64,000 bases of DNA, taken from NCBI RefSeq assembly GCF_004103755.1, contig NZ_CP035283.1:3100001-3164000 (forward strand), given 5' to 3'. The position numbers and the translations under genes were made by a program. This DNA comes from Caproiciproducens sp. NJN-50 (GTDB lineage Bacteria; Bacillota; Clostridia; Oscillospirales; Acutalibacteraceae). The notes under the pieces are model-generated. The model was given only the letters and a program-made list of their open reading frames with translations. It was not told the DNA's origin and did no database searches. Below are positions 8,844 to 16,302 of the stretch, piece after piece (the first letter of the stretch is position 1; each line of letters opens with the position of its first letter).

Positions 8844-9587
8844 ATGCTTCACCGAAACCGGGCGTTTCTCTTTTCCGTACTCGCGGTGCTTGCCTGCGGG
8901 GCTTTTCTCGCCGTTTTCTGGCTGCGGCCTCAGCCCGGTGGCGGAGCCCGCCCCGGAAAAAGCGGGGCGTCCTCGAAGGCAGCGTATTACACGGCGGCGG
9001 ATTTCGGAATCCAAACCGTCCACAGCCCCGTTGATTTCAATCAGAACGGAACGGACGATTACACCGACCTTCTGCTCGGGGCGCGCGGGGACGCGGAAAA
9101 CATGCCGGAATACGACAATTCCTATTATCAGGGCGGGTATCCGCCGGACGGTTCCGGCGCCTGCACGGACCTCGTCTGGCGCGCGTTCCGGAACGCCGGG
9201 TACTGCCTGAAGGACATGGTGGACCGGGATATCGCGGAACACGCGTCCGACTACCCCGTCAACGGGAAGCCGGACCCGAACATCGACTTCCGGAGGACGG
9301 CGGATCTGAAAATCTATTTTGAGCGGCACGCCGTCTCCCTGACGACGGACCTGAAGCAGACCGCCGAGTGGCAACCCGGCGACATCGTCACGTTCGGGAC
9401 CCACCACATCGGGATCATTTCCGACCGCCGGGACAAGGACGGCGTTCCCTTCCTGATCCACAACGCGGGCCAGGCGGAGCGCGAGGAGGATGTGCTGGCG
9501 CACTACGGCGAAATCAGCGGGCATTTCCGGTTCGACGCGAGCCGGCTGGACAAAAACGAACTGATTGCGTTCGATTCATCGAAATGA
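8844..9587 (+). CDS. Secreted or membrane-anchored DUF1287 protein (NlpC/P60-like fold)
   Basis: The 247 residues begin with an N-terminal hydrophobic segment (about 7-27) that is an anchor or uncleaved signal. The DUF1287 core follows: DYTDLLLGARGDAENMPEYD, a conserved Cys in SGACTDLVWRAFRNAG, a His-rich segment THHIGIISDRR, and IHNAG near the end. The Cys/His arrangement resembles papain-like cell-wall hydrolases, so a role in wall turnover is plausible but unproven. A GGGGGG site precedes ATG 8844. It is the last supported plus-strand gene before the 2.1-kb non-coding region. Confidence 0.82.
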   Translation: MLHRNRAFLFSVLAVLACGAFLAVFWLRPQPGGGARPGKSGASSKAAYYTAADFGIQTVHSPVDFNQNGTDDYTDLLLGARGDAENMPEYDNSYYQGGYPPDGSGACTDLVWRAFRNAGYCLKDMVDRDIAEHASDYPVNGKPDPNIDFRRTADLKIYFERHAVSLTTDLKQTAEWQPGDIVTFGTHHIGIISDRRDKDGVPFLIHNAGQAEREEDVLAHYGEISGHFRFDASRLDKNELIAFDSSK

Positions 9588-9605
9588 GGAGGCCTCTTTG
9601 CGCTC

Positions 9606-9846
9606 AGGCCGCGCGGGGCCGTTTTTTCTGGCCTGTGGCCCGGTGGCTCTTAACCTTTTATTTCTTCTGATTTTCTCTTTTGCGCTCGGGCCGCGCAGGG
9701 ACGCACAGCGTCTTTTGCGCCTACGGCGGTCGCGACTTCAGCCTTTTTTGCGAACAGGCCGCGCAGGCCCGTTTTTTCTGGCCTATGGCCCGGTGGCTCT
9801 TAACCTTTTATTTCTTCTGATTTTCTCTTTTGCGCTCGGGCCGCGC
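9606..9846 (+). repeat. Pair of 91-bp direct repeats, 150 bp apart
   Basis: Bases 9606-9696 and 9756-9846 are identical except at about three positions. The shared stretch contains GGTGGCTCTTAACC, TTATTTCTTCTGATTTTC and TTTTGCGCTCGGGCC. Between them, at 9699-9736, lies the core GACGCACAGCGTC, a five-bp stem with a three-base loop. These repeats form one end of the larger dispersed element. Confidence 0.9.
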
Positions 9847-9853
9847 GGGCCCA

Positions 9854-9877
9854 TACTTTCGTAATCAGACGAAAGTA
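9854..9877. repeat. Perfect 9-bp inverted repeat inside the non-coding element
   Basis: TACTTTCGT and ACGAAAGTA flank a six-base loop AATCAG. It lies just outside the second 91-bp repeat. It has no U-run and is not a terminator. Confidence 0.75.
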
Positions 9878-10084
9878 CGCAAAGCCTGAGTCGGGGGGAA
9901 CTTCAACTTCCCAACGGGAGGGGCACCTAAACGTTCCCCCCGACGCCCCCCGGCACCTGTCATGCAAAACGGTTCCGTTATCAAGCGAGTGATTCCCATT
10001 GGACGTTCCCAATCTTACGCCAAATGTAAAAAGGAAGCTCTCTGAAAATTTTCAGCTTTCTTTTACAACACCCTATGGCATCAG

Positions 10085-10495
10085 CTTTTCAGCCCCCGTC
10101 GTCAATGAAAAGCTGTTGTTAGAAGAACAGAAAAAATTTTCTTGACGGCTCCCGGGGGGTGTTAGGGGGACCATCCGGTCCGGACGTGCCTACGGCATAC
10201 CCGGCTGAGAAAACATCGTCGCTTCCCTGTTTTTTCGCCGCTCCGGGAACGTAAATCGTAGATGCAGCGGTACGCTGCCCCCACCCGTACTTTGCCTCCT
10301 TTCGGGCAGGCTGAGCCTGCATGCACGTTTTCCGCCCAGGGTTTGCTGAGTGGAAACCAAAGGAGAGCGCAAGACTGTTTCTGACTGCTGTCCATAGTCA
10401 TGATCCGCCGTAGGCGAGTAAGACGCTGTGCGTCCCTGTCCGGCCTGAGGACAGAAAAAGAAAATAGAAGAAATAACAAGTGAAGAAGCCCCGGG
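10085..10495 (+). repeat. Copy 2 of the dispersed non-coding element
   Basis: The left end GCCCCCGTCGTCAATG (10092-10107) matches copy 3 at 11430. The right end, read on the minus strand from 10495 to 10403, contains TTATTTCTTCTATTTTC, CAGGGACGCACAGCGTC and GCCTACGGCGG, matching copy 1. The middle has diverged. Minus-strand open frames across it (for example 10162-10563) look like chance frames: low complexity, no ribosome site and no recognisable motif. Confidence 0.7.
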
Positions 10496-10597
10496 CCGCA
10501 GTCCGAAAAGAGCGACCAGACCCGGCAGTTCCGGGAGAACCCTATCTCCGTCCCGCTAAACAAGGCAAGCGTGCAGGCTCAGCCTGCAATTTTATAG

Positions 10598-10626
10598 TTG
10601 AATTTTGGTAAATTAAGGATTATAAT
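10598..10626 (+). promoter_or_regulatory. Sigma-A promoter of the candidate small RNA
   Basis: TTGAAT at 10598-10603 and TATAAT at 10621-10626 are separated by exactly 17 bp, inside an AT-rich pocket in an otherwise GC-rich region. No ribosome site or start codon follows at a sensible distance. Confidence 0.8.
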
Positions 10627-10631
10627 AGAAT

Positions 10632-10861
10632 CGCAAGGTAAATAAAAAACGCAATGCAGGGATGGAGTGTGCAACCACCCCACCCCCTGCATACGGAGAG
10701 CCACCCTCCATATACCACGGAATTCACCGCGCATTGCAGGACCTATTATACTTCCTTTTTCTGTTTTTGTACAGGGGAAGGAAGGAGAAACACTTCTTTT
10801 TCCTCCTGTATCTGCGCGCGCGCCGGTGTATGGAATGACAAATTCCGTACCGGCGCTTTTT
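10632..10861 (+). ncRNA. Candidate structured small RNA of about 230 nt, family unknown
   Basis: A near-consensus promoter ends at 10626 and a strong terminator ends at 10861, and no convincing protein frame lies between. The transcript can form ATGCAGGG (10654-10661) with CCCTGCAT (10685-10692). The alternative GCAATGC (10651-10657) with GCATTGC (10731-10737) uses overlapping bases. A third hairpin, TACAGG (10770-10775) with CCTGTA (10805-10810), has further purine/pyrimidine pairing inside. I could not match it to 6S, SRP, tmRNA, RNase P or a riboswitch from conserved sequence. Neither flanking gene is positioned to be its target in cis. Confidence 0.6.
10820..10861 (+). terminator. Strong rho-independent terminator of the candidate small RNA
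   Basis: GCGCCGGT (10820-10827) pairs with ACCGGCGC (10849-10856), and GGAAT with ATTCC inside, followed by TTTTT. Confidence 0.88.
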
Positions 10862-11258
10862 GTTGCCTTGCGGGCAACGATGACGTTGCATCCAACGGCC
10901 CACCATTCAGCAAGCAGTGAAATGATCGGTTGAGACAGGTGGGACGGAGGAAGGAATCTCCCGACGGCACATTACGCCACTTTCAAAACCCCGGTTTCCA
11001 AAGCGTTGGGGAAAAAGCTGATGGACAGCTTTCCCCATGCCGTGGGCGCCGCAGGTGCGAACGGGTCGAATGGCCTGGGAGATTTCCGGAACCGTCCTGC
11101 CAAACCAAACCGCGAATTTTCGCCGTTCCGTCTGGCAGGCCGAAGGGTGCGGCGACACGCCGCCCGCCGGCGGAATTCCGAATGTATGTGAAAGAAGTAT
11201 GAACGCGGAAAGTCCAGCCCATACCCGGCGCAGTGAGAGAGATTCCGCCGGCAAAAAA
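10862..11258. other. Non-coding region with long-range inverted repeats, function unknown
   Basis: I see no supported gene here. Paired segments include CCTGCCA with TGGCAGG around 11100-11140, and the ten-bp helix GCCGGCGGAA (11166-11175) with TTCCGCCGGC (11243-11252), which encloses a 67-nt domain. The region lies between two strong hairpin terminators. It could hold a second structured RNA on either strand, but I find no clear promoter. Confidence 0.4.
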
Positions 11259-11298
11259 AGGGAGCGGAGCGTCCAATCGGGCGCTTCGCTCCCGATTT
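11259..11298. terminator. Bidirectional hairpin terminator
   Basis: A 12-bp stem with one G-U pair (11260-11271 with 11282-11293, arms beginning GGGAGCG and ending CGCTCCC). It is followed by GATTTTTATT on the plus strand and by CCTTTTTTTG on the minus strand. Confidence 0.75.
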
Positions 11299-11419
11299 TT
11301 ATTAACAATCCGTTGAATCACTTCGTCATAATACGGAAGGCAGTATTTTACCTCAGGCTGGACGTAGACGTGCAAACATCTTTTACGCTACCGGTTTCTT
11401 TTCAAATACTCTGTGGCCA

Positions 11420-11727
11420 TAGCTTTGGAGCCCCGTCGTCAATGGGAAGCAGTCGTCTGATAACAGAACCGTTCTGCATGACAGGTGCCGGGGGTGCAGG
11501 AGGGACGGTTAGATACCCCTTTCGATGGGAATTTGAAGTCCCCCCTCTTTTATTCGTTTCAGCATTCCCCAATAGAGGGCTCCAAAGTTGAGATGTTAGA
11601 TTCAATCAATTTGATTCTGATCTTCATGGTCGCGTAGCGCAATAGACGCTTTGCGTCCCTGCGCGGCCTGCGCGCAATGAAGAAACATAGAAGAAATTTT
11701 GGGTTAAAAGTCACCGGGCCTTGGGCC
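11420..11727 (+). repeat. Copy 3 of the dispersed non-coding element, overlapping the end of a glycosyltransferase gene
   Basis: The copy begins near GCCCCGTCGTCAATG (11430-11444), passes GATAACAGAACCGTTCTGCA and GACAGGTGCCGGGGG, and ends on the minus strand with TTTCTTCTATGTTTCTTC, GACGCAAAGCGTC and GCGCTACGCG. Its outer edge, which reads GGTGACTTTTAACCC on the minus strand, supplies the last codons and the TAA stop of the glycosyltransferase gene at 11704. Confidence 0.72.
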
Positions 11728-12711
11728 CGCAGAAAATCCGGCCGGATGGTCCGTGCCTTCCGGACCGGCGATGCGCTGTTCCTCGATCCGGTACCGCGGG
11801 CGGGCCTTTGTCTCCGCATAGATTTTGCCGATATACGTGCCGAGGACGCCCATGCCGAGGAGCACCAGCCCGCCGAGCAGCCACAGCGACCAGAACGCCG
11901 CGATCCAGCCCGCCCATCCGGCGGCAAAGTGGGCGATTCCCGCCCAGACGGTGCCGATCAGGCCGATCAGGGCCGTCAGCATGCCGAGGTTGAAAATCAG
12001 CTTTAACGGCTTCACGCTGAACGACGTGATGCCGTCCACGGCGAACGCGAGCATTTTTTTGAGCGGATATTTTGACTCCCCGGCGAACCGCTCGTGCCGG
12101 TCATAGGTGACGACCGCGCTGCGGTAGCCGATGAGCGGGACCAGCCCGCGCAGGAACAGGTTCACCTCGCGGTACTCCGAAAGCGCGTCCAGCGCCCGGC
12201 GGCTCATCAGGCGGTAATCCGCGTGGTTGTAGACCACGTCTACCCCCAAAACCGCCATGAAGCGGTAGAATCCGAGCGCCGTCGCGCGCTTGAAAGCCGT
12301 ATCGGTTTCCCGCTTGTTCCTCACGCCGTACACCACGTCGCAGCCGTCCAGATATTTCCGCACAAACTCGTCGAGGACGTCGACGTCGTCCTGAAGGTCC
12401 GCGTCCAGGCTGACCGCGCAGTCCGCAAATTTCCGCGCGGTCATCAGCCCGGCCAGCAGCGCGTTCTGATGCCCCCGGTTGTGCGCCAGCTTGACTCCGC
12501 CGACCAGCTCGTTGCGCTCATTGAATTCCGAGATCAGCCGCCAGGTGGCGTCCCGGCTGCCGTCGTCCACAAGCAGCATCCTGCTTTTCGGGTCCGCCAG
12601 TCCGGCGGACATCATCGAACGCAGCTTTTCCGTCAGGCGTTTTACCGTTTCCGGCAGGACCTGTTCCTCATTGTAACAGGGGATGACAAGATAAACGACC
12701 GGTACCGACAT
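11704..12711 (-). CDS. GT2 glycosyltransferase, GtrB/CsbB-like (polyprenyl-phosphate sugar synthase)
   Basis: It probably transfers a sugar from a nucleotide donor to undecaprenyl phosphate at the inner membrane face. The N-terminal GT-A domain shows VIPCYNEEQVLPE, VDDGSRDAT and the metal-binding SLDADLQDD. Two C-terminal membrane helices lie near residues 225-290. ATG 12711 is preceded by AGGTGGAGG; an upstream in-frame GTG overlaps that site and is unlikely. It follows a YfhO-type gene by 20 bp. In Bacillus subtilis CsbB and YfhO act together to glycosylate lipoteichoic acid, so a similar pair is likely here. The last residues are encoded inside a non-coding repeat. Confidence 0.85.
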   Translation of the reverse strand: MSVPVVYLVIPCYNEEQVLPETVKRLTEKLRSMMSAGLADPKSRMLLVDDGSRDATWRLISEFNERNELVGGVKLAHNRGHQNALLAGLMTARKFADCAVSLDADLQDDVDVLDEFVRKYLDGCDVVYGVRNKRETDTAFKRATALGFYRFMAVLGVDVVYNHADYRLMSRRALDALSEYREVNLFLRGLVPLIGYRSAVVTYDRHERFAGESKYPLKKMLAFAVDGITSFSVKPLKLIFNLGMLTALIGLIGTVWAGIAHFAAGWAGWIAAFWSLWLLGGLVLLGMGVLGTYIGKIYAETKARPRYRIEEQRIAGPEGTDHPAGFSAGPRPGDF

Positions 12712-12731
12712 GGGAACCTCCACCTTCGCTT

Positions 12732-15218
12732 TCAGTTTTTCATTTCTTCTTCCGGATTTTTTACATCCGGAACGGCGTGCGGCGGGGCCGGGAAAACCCT
12801 CCCCGCGGGGTGAGACAGGCGCGGCGCGCGCAGATGCACCACCCGATAGATTTTTCTCTTTTTTTTCTGCTGTCCGCGGTCATACCGCCGGGTCACGATA
12901 TAATAGAACGCAAACAGGAGGATTCCGCCCGCCGTCGCCGCGGCGCCCAGGGCCAGACCGGGCGTTTTGTAGCTGAAACGGATCCGGGAGGTCCCCGCCG
13001 GGACCCGGACGGCCATGAAGCCGACGTTCACCTTGACGATTTCCGCCGGTTTTCCGTTGACCTCGACGGTCCAGCCGCCCTCCCACGGGACGCTGAAAAA
13101 CACCAGGCTGCTTTTGTCCGACGTAAACTCCGCCGAGAACCCGCCGTTGTCCTCCGTGAAAGAGGCGCATGCCTGTGCCGCCCGCGCGGTGCAGTCCGAA
13201 AAATAAGCCTCCTGCGAATAGTCCTGGCCGTTGACGTCCAGGTGGGAAAGGCCCTTCGCGTTCTTCCCCACGTCCGCGTCCTCCAGAACCACGGCCTTGA
13301 GCAGCAGCAGATTCCGATCGTCCTCCGCCAGGCCGTTGTATTCGGAGCGCGTCACATAGCTGTCATAAGCAAAGCCCATCGGGACAAAATAGTCGTTGCG
13401 GTAGACGTCGCAGCCGTTCTGCGTCGCGTAATAGCTCCACCCCGGCATGGCGGCGGTCCCGTCCTCCCCGGTGAACTTCTTTCCGGAATCGACGGGGTCG
13501 AACAGCCAGAGACAGCTCGTCAGCCCCCGTAGGCCGTAGTATTTCACGTCCGGGCGGGAGCCGACGTCCCGCTGCACGCCGATTGTCGGGTAAAATTCCA
13601 TGACCGAGCCCGGCACGATGCTGTGGAACGCCTGAATGCTTGGCTTCTGCCAATACATGGCCTGGTTGTCCATGCCGTCGAAAACGTCGATCCGGCTGAA
13701 CTCATCGGAATCCGGCAGATTGATCTGATCCCCTTTATTAAGCGAATAGGGGATGATCCATTTGTGGGTGTCGTCGCTCTGCGTTTTGCCGAGCGCGATG
13801 AAATAGGCCGCGTAAACAACGGTAATCAGCGTGATGCCGCCCATCAGGTAATGGAGGAACTGTTTGCGGTTCCTCCGGTAAAAACGGAAGGACAGCGTGA
13901 AAAGCGCGATGCTCAAAAGAGCGACGGCCACGTAGGGCCAGAACCGGGTCGGGTAATCCTCCAGCCCGAAGACGGTCTTTCCCTCTGAGGTTTTGTTCGG
14001 CATCAGCCCGATCGGGAGCGCGATGCCCAGTGTGATCCCCAGCGTCCATTTGATCGCGCGGGGCCAGTCCGATCTGCGGTCCTGCAGCGCCAGAATGGTC
14101 GCCAGCGCCAGCATCAGCGTCAGCATATAGAACCAGCGCGCGTAGTAGGACATGTTGAACAGCTGGAACGCGGCGTTCAGGATCGGCACGAAGGCCATGA
14201 AAAACAGGATGCAGATGATCGTTTTCAGCCAGTGCTTTTTCCTCACCTGGACAAACGCGAACACCCCGCTCATGCCGACGAGCGGGAACCACGCGCCGAG
14301 CGAAGCCCACTTCGCCTCCGAATTCGGGGTGAAGTTCGGGCGCGCCGGAATGTCCGGCGGGAAGAAAAAGCACTCCAGAATGTGGATATACCGCTGGTTC
14401 CAGTCGTAGAGGAGGGTCCCCCAGCCGGAGGGCGGGTTGTCGACGCGCGGATTCTGCACCGCCGCCAGAACGGTCGGCACAAGAAGGACCGAAGCGCACA
14501 GAACGCCGAGGACCGCCTCGCAGGCCAGAAGCAGAAAATCGCGCACCGAAAGCGTCCAGTTACGGCTCAGGAGGCGGACAAACCAGTAGATCAGCAGGAA
14601 TACAACCTGTCCCACAAAAAAGTACCAGTTGACCATCGCGCACAGGAAGACCGTCAGTGCGAACACCCCGCGCCGGCGCGAATCCATGTACTCGTCCAGC
14701 GCCCAGAGCATCAGCGGAAAAAAGACGATCGCCTCGTGAAAATGGTTAAAGAAAATATTGTAGATGGAAAATCCGGAAAACGCGTACAGCATGCCGCCGA
14801 TCACGGCGTAATCCGGGTCGCGGACATACCGCCGCAGATAGTTGAACGCCGTGAGGCTCGCGCAGCCGAATTTCAGCATCAGCAGCGGGCCCATCAGATG
14901 CGGCACCATCCAGCTCGGGAACGGGATCGTCAGCCAGAAGAACGGGCTGCCCAGCAGGTAAAACGTATAGGACCCGATAAAATTCGCGCCGAGGTCCGTC
15001 GTCCAGCTCCAGCCGATATTCCCGCTCCGGACCGCGTCGTGGCACATCTGGTAGAAGGGGACCTGCTGGACGTTGTAATCACCGTAAAAGAGGAAATATC
15101 CGCCGTCGAACAGAATAAAAGGAATAAAAAAAAGAAAGGATACGGCAAGGCCGTAAAAAAAAGCCTTGTAAAAATATTCCCTTGTCCCGTTTCCCCTCAG
15201 ACCGTGAATTTTACCCAC
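12732..15218 (-). CDS. YfhO-family polytopic membrane protein (predicted cell-wall polymer glycosyltransferase)
   Basis: About 828 residues with a dozen or more predicted membrane helices, a large extracellular region (roughly 510-770) and a last membrane helix near the C-terminus. The early segment FYGDYNVQQVPFYQM is characteristic of the YfhO family. The family is thought to move sugars from a lipid carrier onto wall polymers outside the membrane, and the GT2 gene 20 bp downstream would supply the carrier-linked sugar. An open frame reaches ATG 15233, but GTG 15218, seven bases after GGAGG, has the better ribosome site. Confidence 0.85.
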   Translation of the reverse strand: MGKIHGLRGNGTREYFYKAFFYGLAVSFLFFIPFILFDGGYFLFYGDYNVQQVPFYQMCHDAVRSGNIGWSWTTDLGANFIGSYTFYLLGSPFFWLTIPFPSWMVPHLMGPLLMLKFGCASLTAFNYLRRYVRDPDYAVIGGMLYAFSGFSIYNIFFNHFHEAIVFFPLMLWALDEYMDSRRRGVFALTVFLCAMVNWYFFVGQVVFLLIYWFVRLLSRNWTLSVRDFLLLACEAVLGVLCASVLLVPTVLAAVQNPRVDNPPSGWGTLLYDWNQRYIHILECFFFPPDIPARPNFTPNSEAKWASLGAWFPLVGMSGVFAFVQVRKKHWLKTIICILFFMAFVPILNAAFQLFNMSYYARWFYMLTLMLALATILALQDRRSDWPRAIKWTLGITLGIALPIGLMPNKTSEGKTVFGLEDYPTRFWPYVAVALLSIALFTLSFRFYRRNRKQFLHYLMGGITLITVVYAAYFIALGKTQSDDTHKWIIPYSLNKGDQINLPDSDEFSRIDVFDGMDNQAMYWQKPSIQAFHSIVPGSVMEFYPTIGVQRDVGSRPDVKYYGLRGLTSCLWLFDPVDSGKKFTGEDGTAAMPGWSYYATQNGCDVYRNDYFVPMGFAYDSYVTRSEYNGLAEDDRNLLLLKAVVLEDADVGKNAKGLSHLDVNGQDYSQEAYFSDCTARAAQACASFTEDNGGFSAEFTSDKSSLVFFSVPWEGGWTVEVNGKPAEIVKVNVGFMAVRVPAGTSRIRFSYKTPGLALGAAATAGGILLFAFYYIVTRRYDRGQQKKKRKIYRVVHLRAPRLSHPAGRVFPAPPHAVPDVKNPEEEMKN

Positions 15219-15312
15219 TGCTCCGCCTCCCATGCACCTTATCGTTCCATATTATAACACACCGCCCTGCCGAAACAAGAAAGATTCCTGGAGAAATGAT
15301 GAATTTTTTGTA

Positions 15313-15340
15313 TTGAAAATATGAGAAAATACGGTATGAT
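15313..15340 (+). promoter_or_regulatory. Sigma-A promoter for the YfbR-type gene
   Basis: TTGAAA (15313-15318), 16 bp, TATGAT (15335-15340). It lies in the AT-rich gap between the divergent YfhO and YfbR genes. Confidence 0.7.
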
Positions 15341-15370
15341 AAGAAGGTACGGGCAAAGGGGGACTGATTC

Positions 15371-15955
15371 GTGTTCCATTTTTTCGCCGTGCTGTCGCGC
15401 ATGAAAAATATCAACCGCTGGGGCCTGATGCGAAACACCCGGCAGGAAAACCTGTGCGAGCACAGCTTTGAGACCGCCGTCATCGCGCACGCGCTTGCCG
15501 TCCTGCGCAACACCCGCTTCGACGGAAACGCCGACCCGGGCCGCGCCGCCGCGCTCGCCCTGTTCCACGACGCGCCGGAGATCATCACGGGGGACATGCC
15601 GACTCCCGTCAAATATTTCAGCCCGAAAATCCGCTCCGCCTACCGGGAGGTGGAATCCGTCGCGCGGGAGCGCCTGCTCGGCTTCCTGCCGGAGGACCTG
15701 CAGGGCGTGTACCGCCCGCTTCTGGGAGAAACCGCGGAACCCGGCGACGCGGAGCTGCTGAAGCTGGTCCGCGCGGCGGACAAGATCTCCGCGGTCATCA
15801 AGTGCGTGGAGGAAAAACGGATGGGAAACACGGAGTTCTGCCAGGCGGAAACGGCCCTTCGCAATTCGGTCAGGGAACTGCGTTTGCCGGAGGCGGACTG
15901 CTTCATGGAAGAATTCCTGCCCTCGTTCAGCCTGACGCTGGACGAACAGGAATAA
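15371..15955 (+). CDS. HD-domain 5'-deoxynucleotidase, YfbR-like
   Basis: It probably removes phosphate from deoxynucleoside 5'-monophosphates. The N-terminal signature is clear: FFAVLSRMKNINRWGLMRNTRQENLCEHS, in segments up to His at the end of LCEHS, then the HD motif ALFHDAPEIITGDMPTPVKY. The 194-residue length matches Escherichia coli YfbR (199). The start is GTG 15371 with AAAGGGGG upstream. It has its own promoter and no operon partner: the next gene lies about 350 bp on. Confidence 0.87.
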   Translation: MFHFFAVLSRMKNINRWGLMRNTRQENLCEHSFETAVIAHALAVLRNTRFDGNADPGRAAALALFHDAPEIITGDMPTPVKYFSPKIRSAYREVESVARERLLGFLPEDLQGVYRPLLGETAEPGDAELLKLVRAADKISAVIKCVEEKRMGNTEFCQAETALRNSVRELRLPEADCFMEEFLPSFSLTLDEQE

Positions 15956-16302
15956 TTGGAAAATTTCCAGAAATTTTACAAAAAATAATTTTTTTCCGCA
16001 ATCATAGAAAGCGGCCTTTTCTTTATACTATTACGGTTAAGGACGCACAGTTTCTTTCCGCGGACCTCCGATCAGGACGCGCCTGCGGCGGACGCACAGC
16101 GTCTTTTCGCGCCTACGGCGGACACGGCTTTGGCGCGGTTATGCTTTTCAGTCTGCGGTTCGTCCCGGGCACGCTTTCAGGGAAACTCTTTGCAAACACG
16201 GCTCGTTCCGCCGCCGGGAGTTTCTTCTCTCTGCGCCGCCCGGACAAAGCCACAGATTTCCACGTTCCGCACGGCGGGCCGAATCATGAAGGGATGGATG
16301 AA
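15956..16302. other. 347-bp gap with a possible weak terminator and a fragment of the dispersed repeat
   Basis: Just after the YfbR gene, CCGC and GCGG flank an 11-base loop and are followed by CCTTTTCTTT, a possible weak terminator. Bases 16041-16122 carry the repeat core. The rest (16123-16302) is GC-rich and open on the plus strand but has no ribosome site before 16289, so I treat it as the leader of the LytR-type gene. A TATACT (about 16025) could be a -10 box, but no good -35 box is visible. Confidence 0.5.
16041..16122 (+). repeat. Partial copy of the dispersed repeat core
   Basis: GGACGCACAG appears at 16041, and a fuller core, GGACGCACAGCGTCTTTT followed by CGCGCCTACGGCGG, at about 16090-16121. 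This matches the core at 9699-9729. The outer blocks of the full element are absent. Confidence 0.75.

Larger units (their letters stand above)
9606..10012 (-). repeat. Copy 1 of a dispersed non-coding element (inverted relative to copies 2 and 3)
   Basis: Read on the minus strand from 10012, this copy runs AATGGGAA, GATAACGGAACCGTTTTGCA, GACAGGTGCCGGGG, a G-rich stretch, then the 91-bp repeat with the GACGC/GCGTC hairpin. The same block order appears at 11420-11727 on the plus strand. Inside, at 9854-9877, is a perfect nine-bp hairpin (TACTTTCGT with ACGAAAGTA). No transposase is present, so it would have to be a non-autonomous element or a repeated RNA or DNA signal. Confidence 0.75.

Noticed and set aside
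9565..9864. 99-residue open frame containing a repeated FFLAxGPVALNLLFLLIFSFALGP-like segment (in part)
   Set aside because: The protein repeat is just translation of the 91-bp direct DNA repeats. There is no start site, and copy 3 encodes nothing similar.
10162..10563. 133-residue minus-strand open frame
   Set aside because: It spans copy 2 of the repeat, has no ribosome site, odd composition, and the same sequence in other copies is not open in that frame.
10770..10810. GGAAGGAAGGAG resembling the SRP RNA helix 8 motif
   Set aside because: The flanking GGUC and the symmetric pairing around a GGAA tetraloop are missing. The stretch instead pairs with a downstream pyrimidine tract.
11195..11225. 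GGAAAGTCC resembling RNase P conserved region I
   Set aside because: It lies near the 3' end of the block, not near a 5' end, and the matching region V and overall length are absent.
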